This document shows, one piece after another, positions 52,140 through 61,242 of a stretch of DNA of 64,000 bases. Position 1 is the stretch's first letter; each line of letters opens with the position of its first letter. Below the pieces are notes generated by a model. That model had not been told where the DNA came from. It searched no databases and saw nothing but the letters and a program-made list of their open reading frames with translations. A program made the position numbers and the translations under genes. This DNA is from Mesorhizobium sp. WSM4311 (lineage in GTDB: Bacteria; Pseudomonadota; Alphaproteobacteria; Rhizobiales; Rhizobiaceae): positions 1 through 64,000 of the forward strand of contig NZ_NSFV01000010.1 of NCBI RefSeq assembly GCF_002295115.1, read 5' to 3'.

Positions 52140-53543
52140 TTGACCAGTTTGAACGCGGACATCGCTCTCAGCCTTGACCGCTCGATCAATGAGAGCCTCG
52201 GCAGTCAGCTCCGCCGCGGCCTGCTGACCCGAATTCGAACCGGGGCCTTGCGCCCGGGCGTCCTCCTTCCCTCGACCCGCGCGCTCGCCGCCCAACTGGG
52301 TGTCTCGCGCCCACTTGTGGTCGACGCCTATGCGCAACTCGCCGCCGAGGGATTCCTGACCCCGCGTCAGGGCGCACGGCCGATGGTCGCCGCCGGCTTG
52401 GCGAACGTCGCCGCCCCGGCCGAGCAGCGGTCCGCCGATGAGGTGATCCGCTACGATCTGCGGCCGGCCATGCCGGACGTAGGGCATTTCCCGCGCAAGG
52501 CCTGGCTGAGCGCCGTCAGGCAGGTGCTCCAGACCCTTCCGGCGAGCGATCTCGGCTATGGCGACCTTCGCGGGAGTTCGGTCCTCCGGGCTGCGCTCGC
52601 CGATTATCTCGGCCGCGTGCGCGGCCTCATCGCCGACCCCTCACGCATCTTCATCACCAGCGGCTTTGCCGAAGGGCGCGCCCTGGCCTGTGTTGTCCTG
52701 CATGCCGTCGGAGCGCGCAGCGTTGCGGTCGAGGATCCGGGTTACAGCGATTGGGTCGCGGTCGACAAGGCCGGGCTCCTCCGAGTCCCCGTGCCGGTGG
52801 ACGAGGATGGGATCGACGTCGACCAGCTCATCGCGACCGGCGCCGATGGCGCGCTGATTACTCCGTCGCACCAGTTTCCGGTTGGCGGCGTGCTCAGCGC
52901 GGTTCGGCGACAGCGCCTGGTGAAATGGCTTCATGAAACGGACCGCTATATTCTTGAAGACGACTATGATGCGGAGTTCCGCTACGATCAGGCGCCGGTC
53001 GGGGCACTACAGGGCCTCGCTGCCGATCGGGTCGTCTATGCAGGCACCGCAAGCAAGACACTGGCGCCGGCGCTGCGCCTCGGCTGGCTCGTGGTTCCGC
53101 CGCAGCTGATCGCACCGATGAACCGCGAGCTGCGGCGCTGGAGCGAAGGACCTCCGCGCATCGATCAGGACGCACTTGCGCACCTTCTGCAGTCAGGCGC
53201 CTATGATCGGCACTTGCGGAAGATGCGCCGTATCTACCGTGATCGCCGCAACAGTCTGCTGAGCTGCTTGAGGGACGAACTCCCGGACGTCGAGGTTGAG
53301 GGCGCGGCAGCGGGTCTCCACGTAACGGTGCGACTGCCCGCAACCATTGGTCGAGCCGGTGAGGCCGACATCGTCGCGCTTCTCCGAAAACGGGGCGTGG
53401 CGACCGAAGCGCTCGGACGATATTCTCAAACCGCGGCCGGGCCACGGCGCTTGTTCATCGGCTACGGCCGAATTCCCGACAGCGCGATTGCTTCCAGCGT
53501 CCGCTTGCTCGCGCAGACCATCCGTGACGTCTCGCCCCAGTGA
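52140..53543 (+). CDS. MocR/PdxR-type GntR regulator with aminotransferase domain
   Basis: A 467-residue protein with a GntR winged helix (LRPGVLLPSTRALAAQLGVS, then RPLVVDAYAQL) joined to a fold-type-I aminotransferase domain that retains the PLP-Lys in AGTASKTLAPALRLGW, plus EDDYDAEFRY and the late Arg in FIGYGRIPD. These proteins bind PLP and act mainly as regulators. The start appears to be TTG at 52140. It diverges from the MFS gene, and its target is likely that exporter and itself. With PLP as sensed ligand, vitamin B6 or amino-compound export is conceivable. Confidence 0.9.
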   Translation: MTSLNADIALSLDRSINESLGSQLRRGLLTRIRTGALRPGVLLPSTRALAAQLGVSRPLVVDAYAQLAAEGFLTPRQGARPMVAAGLANVAAPAEQRSADEVIRYDLRPAMPDVGHFPRKAWLSAVRQVLQTLPASDLGYGDLRGSSVLRAALADYLGRVRGLIADPSRIFITSGFAEGRALACVVLHAVGARSVAVEDPGYSDWVAVDKAGLLRVPVPVDEDGIDVDQLIATGADGALITPSHQFPVGGVLSAVRRQRLVKWLHETDRYILEDDYDAEFRYDQAPVGALQGLAADRVVYAGTASKTLAPALRLGWLVVPPQLIAPMNRELRRWSEGPPRIDQDALAHLLQSGAYDRHLRKMRRIYRDRRNSLLSCLRDELPDVEVEGAAAGLHVTVRLPATIGRAGEADIVALLRKRGVATEALGRYSQTAAGPRRLFIGYGRIPDSAIASSVRLLAQTIRDVSPQ

Positions 53544-53888
53544 AGTCCGGTGATCGCGGTCGGTGCAACGTGCATTTCTGCCCCATACACGCTCAATTCT
53601 TCCAGTTTGAATTGAGCGCTATCGCGTAAGTCCATAAGTTGTAGGCGAAATGATTTTGGGGGCCTTTTCGTCAGTCCTGTCCGGCAAATGATGGCACTCG
53701 TCAGCTCATGACTCGCCGTTTTCTAAAGGCTTGGGAACGATGCTTGCGATAGGCGGCGACAACGACGTGCAGGCTGGTTCCGACCTGGGCCGCCGGGTCA
53801 TATCCGCTCCTTGCAGATCCGACGGAGGCGTGCAATCGGTCAGATTGCGTCGCTCGCAAAGCAAAGACTTACCTCAGCGCCGGGCTCA
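53544..53888. other. intergenic region with one strong stem-loop
   Basis: 345 bases after the MocR gene. The only clear element is the stem-loop at 53590-53618, listed separately. A short forward ORF from 53731 lacks support and overlaps the DUF982 gene on the other strand. Confidence 0.45.
53590..53618. repeat. perfect 10-bp stem-loop downstream of MocR gene
   Basis: CGCTCAATTC (53590-53599) and GAATTGAGCG (53609-53618) pair perfectly with a 9-base loop, 46 bases after the MocR stop. It has no T tract and so is an uncertain terminator; it could also be a regulator-binding palindrome. Confidence 0.55.
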
Positions 53889-54137
53889 CTATGAGACCTG
53901 GATCAAACCTGCACGACGGGCCGCCTTCAAAAATGCCCGTCTTGCTTGTTGCGGAGCCCGCCATCCGTCCAAGGCGTCGCGGCAAGTGCGGCGGGCAGCT
54001 CGATAGCTTGGTCCTCTCGCCCATTCCGGCCATTGGTCATGAAGGCACTCAAGTGCTTCCCAACTGCTGGCAACCACCCGCTCCCTCGAGGGTCTCACGC
54101 GCAGTCTCACTGGTTCGGAAAATCGAATATCCCTCAT
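53889..54137 (-). CDS. DUF982-family small protein
   Basis: An 82-residue protein matching the DUF982 pattern: VRLRVRPSRERVVASSWEAL, then CLHDQWPEWARGPSYRAARR, TCRDALDGWRAPQQARRAF, and LKAARRAG. The ATG at 54137 (MRDIRFSEPV) is the natural family start. It is the last of a minus-strand run that begins with groES and groEL and includes another DUF982 gene 25 bases upstream. DUF982 proteins are nearly confined to Hyphomicrobiales and have no known function. The sequence is unusually arginine-rich. Confidence 0.7.
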   Translation of the reverse strand: MRDIRFSEPVRLRVRPSRERVVASSWEALECLHDQWPEWARGPSYRAARRTCRDALDGWRAPQQARRAFLKAARRAGLIQVS

Positions 54138-54162
54138 AGCTTTGTGCGCTCCCGCAGACCGA

Positions 54163-54483
54163 TTACATCGACTTGTTGTAGGGGCCTCTCGAAGCCGCTC
54201 CGAAAGCGCCAACTGCCTCGGCCGCGACGATGTCGCCTGCGGCCTGTACAAGCAAATCCATGCGGCGGGCGAAGGCAACAAATGTGCTGCGAGCGGTTTC
54301 GGCATCCACCTCGCCGGCGAGGGCTGCCCGACAGGCATTGAGCGCGACGCCATGAGCAGAGTTTCGCTTCGATGGCGGCCATTCATCCAACAGGACGAAG
54401 GCGTCTTTTACGCTTTGAATGTCGGTCGGAAACCCAAGACCCACCAGCACCCTCACGGGATGCTGAAATTGATTGTGTTCCAT
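54163..54483 (-). CDS. DUF982-family small protein
   Basis: A 106-residue DUF982 protein: FQHPVRVLVGLGFPTDIQSV, then KDAFVLLDEWPPSKRNSAHG, ALNACRAALAGEVDAETARS, and TFVAFARRMDLL. GGAGGAAA precedes the ATG by a proper distance. The C-terminal ~25 residues after the domain are Ala/Gly-rich. It is tandem with the DUF982 gene at 53889 and downstream of groEL. Function unknown; the context suggests a stress-linked role, but that is inference. Confidence 0.8.
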   Translation of the reverse strand: MEHNQFQHPVRVLVGLGFPTDIQSVKDAFVLLDEWPPSKRNSAHGVALNACRAALAGEVDAETARSTFVAFARRMDLLVQAAGDIVAAEAVGAFGAASRGPYNKSM

Positions 54484-54567
54484 ATTTTCCTCCGTTTCAC
54501 GCGATTAGCTCAATCGATCGGAAGCCTTTCCCATGGCGCGTGCGCGATAGATTGCGGGCGTCGCGCC

Positions 54568-54810
54568 TTAGCCTGCCGAACTCCCGTTTCCAGGAGGACC
54601 TTTGCTGTCGGTAAGATTCCGCGCGGCCAGAAACATCACCGTGTATGCTGCTTTGCGCCGGTCCCAACCCGCGGCCTCCGCTCTGTCGAGCAAGTCGACC
54701 AGTATCGGGTCAAGCGCAACCTTCAGGTCTGCTTCGTAGTTCAGATCGGTGGCCGCACGCGCCGGCGGCGGGATTACGTTCAAGTTCATCACGTTCATGG
54801 CTCTACCCAT
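54568..54810 (-). CDS. small protein sharing a domain with the HdeD N-terminus
   Basis: An 80-residue protein. Its centre, ADLKVALDPILVDLLDRAEA followed by AGWDRRKAAYTVMFLAARNL, lines up with residues ~25-65 of the HdeD-family protein at 60238-61047 (CEVALEPAFEELVASSQARG, then WTAQETAITLLKIAKAHAAQ). Shared are VALxP, a Leu/Ala-rich helix, GW and a second helix. No enzyme motif is visible. Start is uncertain among ATGs at 54810, 54798 and 54789. It lies 47 bases after groEL, separated by a strong hairpin. Confidence 0.65.
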   Translation of the reverse strand: MGRAMNVMNLNVIPPPARAATDLNYEADLKVALDPILVDLLDRAEAAGWDRRKAAYTVMFLAARNLTDSKGPPGNGSSAG

Positions 54811-54818
54811 TTGTCAGG

Positions 54819-54845
54819 GTGTCCGGGCCCACCGGGCGCGGACAC
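54819..54845 (-). promoter_or_regulatory. strong hairpin after groEL
   Basis: GTGTCCG (54819-54825) and CGGACAC (54839-54845) pair, and inside them GCCC (54827-54830) pairs with GGGC (54834-54837) over a 3-base loop, with a single G-G mismatch. It begins 12 bases after the groEL stop codon on the minus strand, with no T run. It probably stabilises the groESL message or limits read-through to the small genes. Confidence 0.6.
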
Positions 54846-54856
54846 AGCCGTTGCCA

Positions 54857-56485
<1,629 letters not shown>

Positions 56486-56545
56486 TGGATCATTCCTTCA
56501 ATAGGCAGCTTCATTGACTGGGTTGCTGTGGCGCTGAAGCATCGA

Positions 56546-56860
56546 TCAGGCGGCTTTCTTGATCGTCGCGGCCCGGTCGATCACGCCCATCACATCGGTT
56601 TCCTTGATGATGAGCAGATCCTCGCCGTTGAGCTTGATCTCCGTGCCGGACCACTTGCCGAACAGGATGCGGTCGCCGATCTTGACGTCGAGCGGCGTGA
56701 GCTTGCCGCTCTCGTCGCGGGCGCCCGGGCCGATGGCAATCACCTCGCCCTCCTGCGGCTTCTCCTTGGCGGTATCGGGGATGATGACGCCGCCGGCCGT
56801 CTTCTCCTCGGCTTCGATGCGGCGGACCAGGACACGATCATGCAATGGACGGAACGTCAT
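56546..56860 (-). CDS. groES: co-chaperonin GroES
   Basis: A 104-residue GroES. FRPLHDRVLVRRIEAEEKTA, GGVIIPDTAKEKPQEGEV (mobile loop region) and VKIGDRILFGKWSGTEIKL are typical. The ATG at 56860 is preceded by AAGGAGAA. It is about eight residues longer at the C-terminus than many GroES (ending DRAATIKKAA), as in other rhizobial copies. It forms the lid of the GroEL chamber. The 157-base leader up to the CIRCE element is long. Confidence 0.97.
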   Translation of the reverse strand: MTFRPLHDRVLVRRIEAEEKTAGGVIIPDTAKEKPQEGEVIAIGPGARDESGKLTPLDVKIGDRILFGKWSGTEIKLNGEDLLIIKETDVMGVIDRAATIKKAA

Positions 56861-57016
56861 ATCGTTCTCCTTCGGGACAAACAGATTTTTGAGGTTCCTC
56901 CACACCGGACCGGCAATATCGGGCCGGTGCGGGGCGCCACGACCCTTTTTCAGGCATCGCGCGGATATCGAGCTAGTTTTGGAATTTTCGAGTTTCAAGG
57001 GGTCGCTGGAAAAATT

Positions 57017-57043
57017 TTGGCACTCTGCATACAAGAGCGCTAG
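57017..57043 (-). promoter_or_regulatory. CIRCE operator (HrcA site) of groESL
   Basis: The sequence TTGGCACTC-N9-GAGCGCTAG matches the CIRCE consensus TTAGCACTC-N9-GAGTGCTAA with the exact 9-base spacing; it differs at one base in the left arm and two in the right. It lies 157 bases upstream of groES. HrcA would repress the operon here at normal temperature. A 12-bp palindrome CATGAATTCATG (57047-57058) adjoins it upstream. Confidence 0.85.
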
Positions 57044-57202
57044 TGACATGAATTCATGCAGCTATTTTCGCTAGGACGCGCGACTTTCAGATCTTGAAAT
57101 TCCGCAGGGACTCTACGAAATTTTTCGGCGCTGGAAACCTGAAAAAGGGGCTCGAGCGCAAAACCGATGCCAAGGAGATTTGTTAGGAAGTGGAGACTAT
57201 CG

Positions 57203-57550
57203 ATGGAACGAACTTTCCCGAAAAACATCCCCTCGATCGCCCCTGAGGCCTCTGATCCTTCGCTTGACCGCCTGCTGTTTCCGGCGCGGCACTTTAGTCA
57301 CCCCAATGAGGTGGTGGGCGACCGCACGCTCGACACTCAGGAAAAGCGCGCCATTCTTGCCTCATGGGCTTCTGATGCTTGCGCCGTCGACTCCATGCCT
57401 GCGCTGCGAAAGCCACCGGGCGCTGCTAGCCCGGTGACGTTCGACGCCGTGATGGATGCACTTCGCCGACTGGACGACAGTCGCGCCGAGGTAGGCTGTG
57501 ACCGCGAGGAATGGCAGGCTCGAGAACGCCCGCAAAGACTTAACGCCTGA
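57203..57550 (+). CDS. conserved rhizobial hypothetical protein
   Basis: A 115-residue protein. The core HFSHPNEVVGDRTLDTQEKR followed by AILASWASDACAVDSMPALR resembles a short family common in rhizobia, in which the segment HPxEVL..P.Ls..EKRAILASWASDA recurs and is often found near stress genes. GGAG lies 8 bases before the ATG at 57203. It diverges from groES, with about 340 bases of shared upstream region that includes the CIRCE element, so it may be heat-controlled too. No catalytic motif; function unknown. Confidence 0.75.
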   Translation: MERTFPKNIPSIAPEASDPSLDRLLFPARHFSHPNEVVGDRTLDTQEKRAILASWASDACAVDSMPALRKPPGAASPVTFDAVMDALRRLDDSRAEVGCDREEWQARERPQRLNA

Positions 57551-57661
57551 ACGCGCGACAGGAGAGACGCCCTTTGTTGTTGTCACGGTGCTTTGAAGAA
57601 GGTTCTGGCTGTCTGGTTGCCAACACCCCTTGAACCTAAAAGAGGTGTCTCCGATCTCTTT

Positions 57662-57685
57662 ACTATGTCCGGCACTATGTCCGGC
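57662..57685. repeat. exact 12-bp tandem duplication
   Basis: ACTATGTCCGGC occurs twice in direct succession at 57662-57673 and 57674-57685. It lies in the 275-base non-coding gap before the DUF982 gene. It is probably a replication-slippage product; no function is evident. Confidence 0.7.
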
Positions 57686-57825
57686 GGCGGCTTGGCGGAT
57701 CTCAAGTCGAACTCTGCCCTGTTTGCTATGGTATTCGCCCAAGCTCGTCGACTTGCCGGAACTGAGATCCTTGCCACACGCAGGCGAGGCAGGATCGGTT
57801 GTCACGCAGTTTGAAGGGAGGTCAC

Positions 57826-58140
57826 ATGGAAGATGGAATGTTCAAACAGACGATCTTCGTACGAGACGATGGCTTCGCTCTCAGAAGGATCGCTTGTGTC
57901 ATGGATGCGATAGAGTTTCTTGAGGAATGGCCCCTCGAAAGGCGCGGCCTGCTTCACGCAGCGGCGAGTGACACTTGCTACTCGGCATATGATGGTCGAA
58001 AGTCCGTCGATGCGGCACACAAGACATTCACGACTTGGGCACGCAGGGTCGGTGTCATTGAGGATATTCCCGTGGCGCCGCCTTGGATGACAGGGCCTAA
58101 GATTAGCGCTGCAGACCATCCTACAGAAATTGACGGTTGA
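57826..58140 (+). CDS. DUF982-family small protein
   Basis: A 104-residue DUF982 protein: QTIFVRDDGFALRRIACVMD, AIEFLEEWPLERRGLLHAAA, YDGRKSVDAAHKTFTTWARR. AAGGGAGGT stands just before the ATG at 57826. It is the third DUF982 gene within 4.3 kb and the most diverged: the cysteine position keeps C but the following AL is SA, and the N-terminal strand lacks the PV motif. The C-terminal ~25 residues (APPWMTGPKISAADHPTEI) are not part of the domain. Function unknown. Confidence 0.8.
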   Translation: MEDGMFKQTIFVRDDGFALRRIACVMDAIEFLEEWPLERRGLLHAAASDTCYSAYDGRKSVDAAHKTFTTWARRVGVIEDIPVAPPWMTGPKISAADHPTEIDG

Positions 58141-58194
58141 TTTCGCTTGCGGCGGCAGGTCGTACCGCCGCCGCATCGGTCGACGCGTCACTAG

Positions 58195-58362
58195 TGCCAT
58201 GGGGAGGAGGAGTACTGGGTAGCCAAGGATGCGGCGACCAAGAAGAGTGAGGTGGTGACCAAAAAAACCGGACGGCACAAACTGACCGATGCCGGCAATA
58301 AGACGTATACAAGCAAGGCCAATGCCGACAAGGCATTGAAGGACCTGGCTGCTTGCAAATGA
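58195..58362 (+). pseudogene. C-terminal remnant of a small secreted rhizobial protein
   Basis: One forward frame encodes EYWVAKDAATKKSEVVTKKT, then TDAGNKTYTSKANADKALKD and LAACK before a TGA at 58360. This resembles the mature part of a short exported hypothetical family in rhizobia in which a signal peptide precedes E-Y-[WY]-V and the protein ends in a Lys-rich ...KALKDLAAC tail. Upstream the frame is blocked by a TAG at 58192, with no start codon, and the signal peptide is missing. The expected first cysteine (usually ..KCEVV) is Ser here. It is a decayed fragment. Confidence 0.55.
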
Positions 58363-58637
58363 ACTGACAGGCTAGTGCAGGTCGCCCCTCCGCCTTCTCG
58401 TGGGCCGCCTACACGTCGGCCAGTAGTCGTCTTCGCAGTCTTTCAGGAACAAGGGCTCGAAGCTGGCAAGACACTTGCAGCGACGGCCTCGCGAACTGTC
58501 ATGCCAACGACACGCCGTTGTCGGGCGAGGCCGCCCAAGTCCGCAAGCATCCTCGGACCTTAAACGGCGCGCTTGGAATCGCTGGAATAGCGTGGCGATC
58601 CATGCATCTCTGATCAACTACCGATGCCCGGATGCGC

Positions 58638-58865
58638 CTAGGCCGGATCTGCCACGTCGCCTTCGTCATCGGGCTCGATCAGGTCGATTAGCGCTGCCAC
58701 CCGTGTTCCCGGCAGCGGTCGCCCCTGGCTCATCGGCGCCTCGTCACCAAAGGCCCAGGCCCACGCCTCTCTCAATTCCTCGAGCGAGGCACCGGACGCG
58801 ATGATCTCCGCAATTGTCACGTCGTCTACAGGCCCGAGGACCGAGACAACGTCTTGGCGTGTCAT
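58638..58865 (-). CDS. small conserved hypothetical protein
   Basis: A 75-residue acidic protein: TRQDVVSVLGPVDDVTIAEI followed by IASGASLEELREAWAWAFGD and a Pro/Asp-rich tail. AAGGAAAAGG precedes the ATG at 58865. It looks like a short conserved rhizobial protein family of ~75 residues and is downstream of two small heat-shock genes on the same strand (121 bases after the nearer one), so it may share their transcript. No function can be inferred. Confidence 0.7.
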   Translation of the reverse strand: MTRQDVVSVLGPVDDVTIAEIIASGASLEELREAWAWAFGDEAPMSQGRPLPGTRVAALIDLIEPDDEGDVADPA

Positions 58866-58986
58866 GGTTATCCTTTTCCTTCCGGTCGAAATACCCCCGA
58901 AGATGGGCATTCAATGGACGTCATTTGACCATCTCGCTATCTGCGAGTGCCGGGGCTAGTCGAGCCCCGGCACTCCTTCGCGACAG

Positions 58987-59375
58987 TCATTTGCTGCCAT
59001 TGATCGCAATGCGCTTGGCGTTTGCCTGCGCCTTTGTGGTCTTTGGCAGTGTCACGGTGAGCACACCATTCTTGAACGCGGCCGCGACCTTGTCATCTTC
59101 AACCTCACGGCCGAGACTGAAGCGCCGCTCAAAGCGCCCATAATAGCGTTCGCTGAACTGGCGATCCTTGTCCTCGGTCTCTGCCTTCTTCTCGCCGCGA
59201 AGCGTCAGGACACCATCATCCAGCATGACCTCGATGTCATTCTCATCGAGGCCCGGGATTTCGGCCGTCACCCGGATTTCCTTATCGGTTTCCGAGAACT
59301 CCACGCTTGGCCAAGTCCCGTTGAGAGGGGGCACGCGCCGCCACGGCTCCAGGGAATCAAGTTCCGTACGCTCAT
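58987..59375 (-). pseudogene. Hsp20 small heat-shock gene with internal deletion and frameshift
   Basis: From ATG 59375, after a good ribosome site (GGAGAAGG), the frame reads MSVRNLIPWSRGG, the usual N-terminus of a rhizobial Hsp20, then shifts and ends after about 20 unrelated residues. A second frame, overlapping from 59334 (GTG), carries an intact alpha-crystallin domain: WPSVEFSETDKEIRVTAEIP, DIEVMLDDGVLTLRGEKK, and FKNGVLTVTLPKTTKAQANA. Related proteins have ~45 more residues (a Phe-rich N-terminal arm) between the two parts. The deletion is out of frame. A 115-residue product from the GTG at 59334 is possible but lacks the arm needed for oligomer assembly. Confidence 0.75.
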
Positions 59376-59462
59376 TTGTCCTTCTCCTTTTCGTTTTATG
59401 GGTCGCACCCGGATCCCACCCACGACAGGACGGGGTGTCTTCTGCAGGCCGACCGCCAAAGA

Positions 59463-59930
59463 TCAGGCCGCCGCGCTTTCAATGCGCTTGGAGGCCGCCT
59501 TTTTGTCGGTCTCGACATTAATCGCGATGCGGCGCGGCTTCATCTCCTCGGGAATTTCCTTCTTGAGGTCGATGATCAGCAGACCGTTTTCGAGTTTCGC
59601 CCCGACTATGGTTACATGGTCGGCCAGTTCGAATTGGCGCGCGAACGGCCTCAGCGCCAGGCCATGATGGAGGTACTGGACCTCCTCGTTCTCTGTCTTG
59701 GCGCCCTCGATCACCAGCATATTCGGCTGATGCGTGATCATAAGCTCGTTTTCACCGAAACCGGCCACCGCTAGGACAATTCGGTAGGTGTCTTCGCCGA
59801 GCTTGGCGATATCGTAAGGCGGCCAGTTGTCCGCATTCTGTGGCGAACTGGCGTTTTCGAGCAGGTTGAAGATGCGGTCAAAGCCGATGCTCGACCGATA
59901 GAAGGGGGAAAAGTCCACGTTCGTTCTCAT
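59463..59930 (-). CDS. small heat-shock protein Hsp20 (IbpA/HspA class A)
   Basis: A 155-residue class A rhizobial Hsp20. The N-terminal arm is MRTNVDFSPFYRSSIGFDRI followed by FNLLENA. The alpha-crystallin domain includes WPPYDIAKLGEDTYRIVLAV, ITHQPNMLVIEGAK, YLHHGLALRPFARQFELADH, and ENGLLIIDLKKEIPEE, where the usual I/V-x-I/V tail motif falls in PRRIAI. AAGGAGGAT precedes the ATG at 59930 and is paired inside a ROSE-like hairpin. The decayed Hsp20 gene follows 87 bases downstream on the same strand. Confidence 0.95.
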   Translation of the reverse strand: MRTNVDFSPFYRSSIGFDRIFNLLENASSPQNADNWPPYDIAKLGEDTYRIVLAVAGFGENELMITHQPNMLVIEGAKTENEEVQYLHHGLALRPFARQFELADHVTIVGAKLENGLLIIDLKKEIPEEMKPRRIAINVETDKKAASKRIESAAA

Positions 59931-59990
59931 AGCTACATCCTCCTTGGAGCAACATAGATACGAGGGAACGCCAAGAAGCCTGGCGCTCCC
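59931..59990 (-). promoter_or_regulatory. ROSE-like RNA thermometer in the Hsp20 leader
   Basis: Read on the minus strand, the leader has two hairpins. The upper one is GGGAGCGCCA (59990-59981), loop, TGGCGTTCCC (59973-59964), 10 bp with one G-U pair. The lower one places TTGCTC (59952-59947) against GAGGAT (59942-59937), with loop CAAG, so the ribosome site AGGAGGA is covered by the UUGCU element with a G-G mismatch. This is the signature of ROSE elements, which block translation of rhizobial small heat-shock genes at low temperature. Confidence 0.72.
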
Positions 59991-60237
59991 TGACACGTCG
60001 GCCCCTTGCACGGCGACCGACAAAGATGAGTTGGGAATCGATTTCCGCCGCGTCAAGAGCGACCGCCGCAATCACCGAGCAAATGACAACCAAACAGGCG
60101 CAGGCATTTGTGAGTTTTGCCAGGATAGCTGGGGTGCTGGCCAGCGGCTACTTCTGCAGTCTCGCGGCCGGCAACAGCAAGAAAAATCCCGATCTGGACG
60201 TTTCACAGATGTTGGGACCAGCCAAGCCGGTAAGCGT

Positions 60238-61047
60238 TCAACTCTTCCGCACATGCCAGGCCAGGTAAGCAATCGCGGCGCCAACACCAATCAACTCTAT
60301 CCCCAGCAGCAGTCCGATCAGCCATACGGCTGTCACCGGGATCCTGACCCACAGCGTCACGGAAAGAAGAATCCCGATCATCCCACTCCCCAGGACCCAG
60401 CCCCAGTTGGGGAAGGGGCGGATGGTGAGGGCGAAAACTACCTTCGCGATGCCCTCGATCATGAAGAAGACGATCAGCAGCAAGGTGATGGTCAGCAGTC
60501 CGTTTCCAGGATGGCGCAGAAAGAGAAGACCAATCAGCACAGCAAGGATGACGGAGATGAGTTGCAGCCAGAAATGAGGCACGTGGCCCGCGCCGATCAG
60601 GCTTATGCCTTGTAGGCTTCCGCTGACGATCAGCACCCAGCCGAGCAAGTTCACCACGGCAATCGACGAGATCATCGGAAAGGTCACTGCCAGAATTCCG
60701 GCTGCGACCAGCATCGCGCCCTCGACCAAATACCAAAGTGAGTACTGCCTGAGGGTCTGCCGCATCGCCTCGCGAAAGACGTCTGCTGCTGCATCCAACG
60801 AGATCGACCTGCCCTGCCTCCAAAAGCCGTCTGTGTCTACGACGGCCTCAAGCTGGGCCGCATGCGCTTTTGCGATTTTCAGGAGGGTTATTGCCGTCTC
60901 CTGGGCTGTCCATCCGCGGGCTTGTGACGAAGCGACCAGTTCCTCGAATGCGGGCTCCAATGCGACCTCGCAGTTGACCTCCCGATCGGGGCTGTCCTCT
61001 GGCAGGATTGGGGGTTCAACCTTCTGGGACATGCAAATGAAGTGCAT
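60238..61047 (-). CDS. HdeD-family (DUF308) membrane protein with N-terminal soluble domain
   Basis: A 269-residue inner-membrane protein. Residues ~1-95 are soluble and contain CEVALEPAFEELVASSQARG followed by WTAQETAITLLKIAKAHAAQ, a segment also seen in the small protein at 54568. Residues ~100-265 have six membrane helices in three pairs (such as GAMLVAAGILAVTFPMISSI; LISVILAVLIGLLFLRHPGN; WLIGLLLGIELIGVGAAIAY), the HdeD/DUF308 pattern; HdeD is tied to acid resistance in enterobacteria. The start is uncertain (61047 or 61032). It lies in a stress-gene region. Confidence 0.85.
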   Translation of the reverse strand: MHFICMSQKVEPPILPEDSPDREVNCEVALEPAFEELVASSQARGWTAQETAITLLKIAKAHAAQLEAVVDTDGFWRQGRSISLDAAADVFREAMRQTLRQYSLWYLVEGAMLVAAGILAVTFPMISSIAVVNLLGWVLIVSGSLQGISLIGAGHVPHFWLQLISVILAVLIGLLFLRHPGNGLLTITLLLIVFFMIEGIAKVVFALTIRPFPNWGWVLGSGMIGILLSVTLWVRIPVTAVWLIGLLLGIELIGVGAAIAYLAWHVRKS

Positions 61048-61242
61048 CGCGGACGAAAGGTTCCGACGCGCCTCGACGATTGATCATAATTCTGAAAATG
61101 CGGCCGGCTCATTCACCCGTGAGCGCCGCCCGCGGCGGCGAATGCCTTCCGACGCCGGAAGCGGCGTTTCGTTTACGGCGCGTCGCCCGCGCTGTTGCCA
61201 GGCCAAAGGACGACGCGAGAAGGCCGAGCTGGACTTCGCCTT

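Noticed and set aside
57593..57814. A 73-residue forward ORF before the third DUF982 gene.
   Set aside because: It has no ribosome site, spans a 12-bp slippage duplication and resembles no family.
60026..60268. A small exported protein upstream of the Hsp20 leader.
   Set aside because: It lacks a ribosome site, overlaps the HdeD gene end on the other strand and its hydrophobic segment is too short and interrupted to be a signal peptide.
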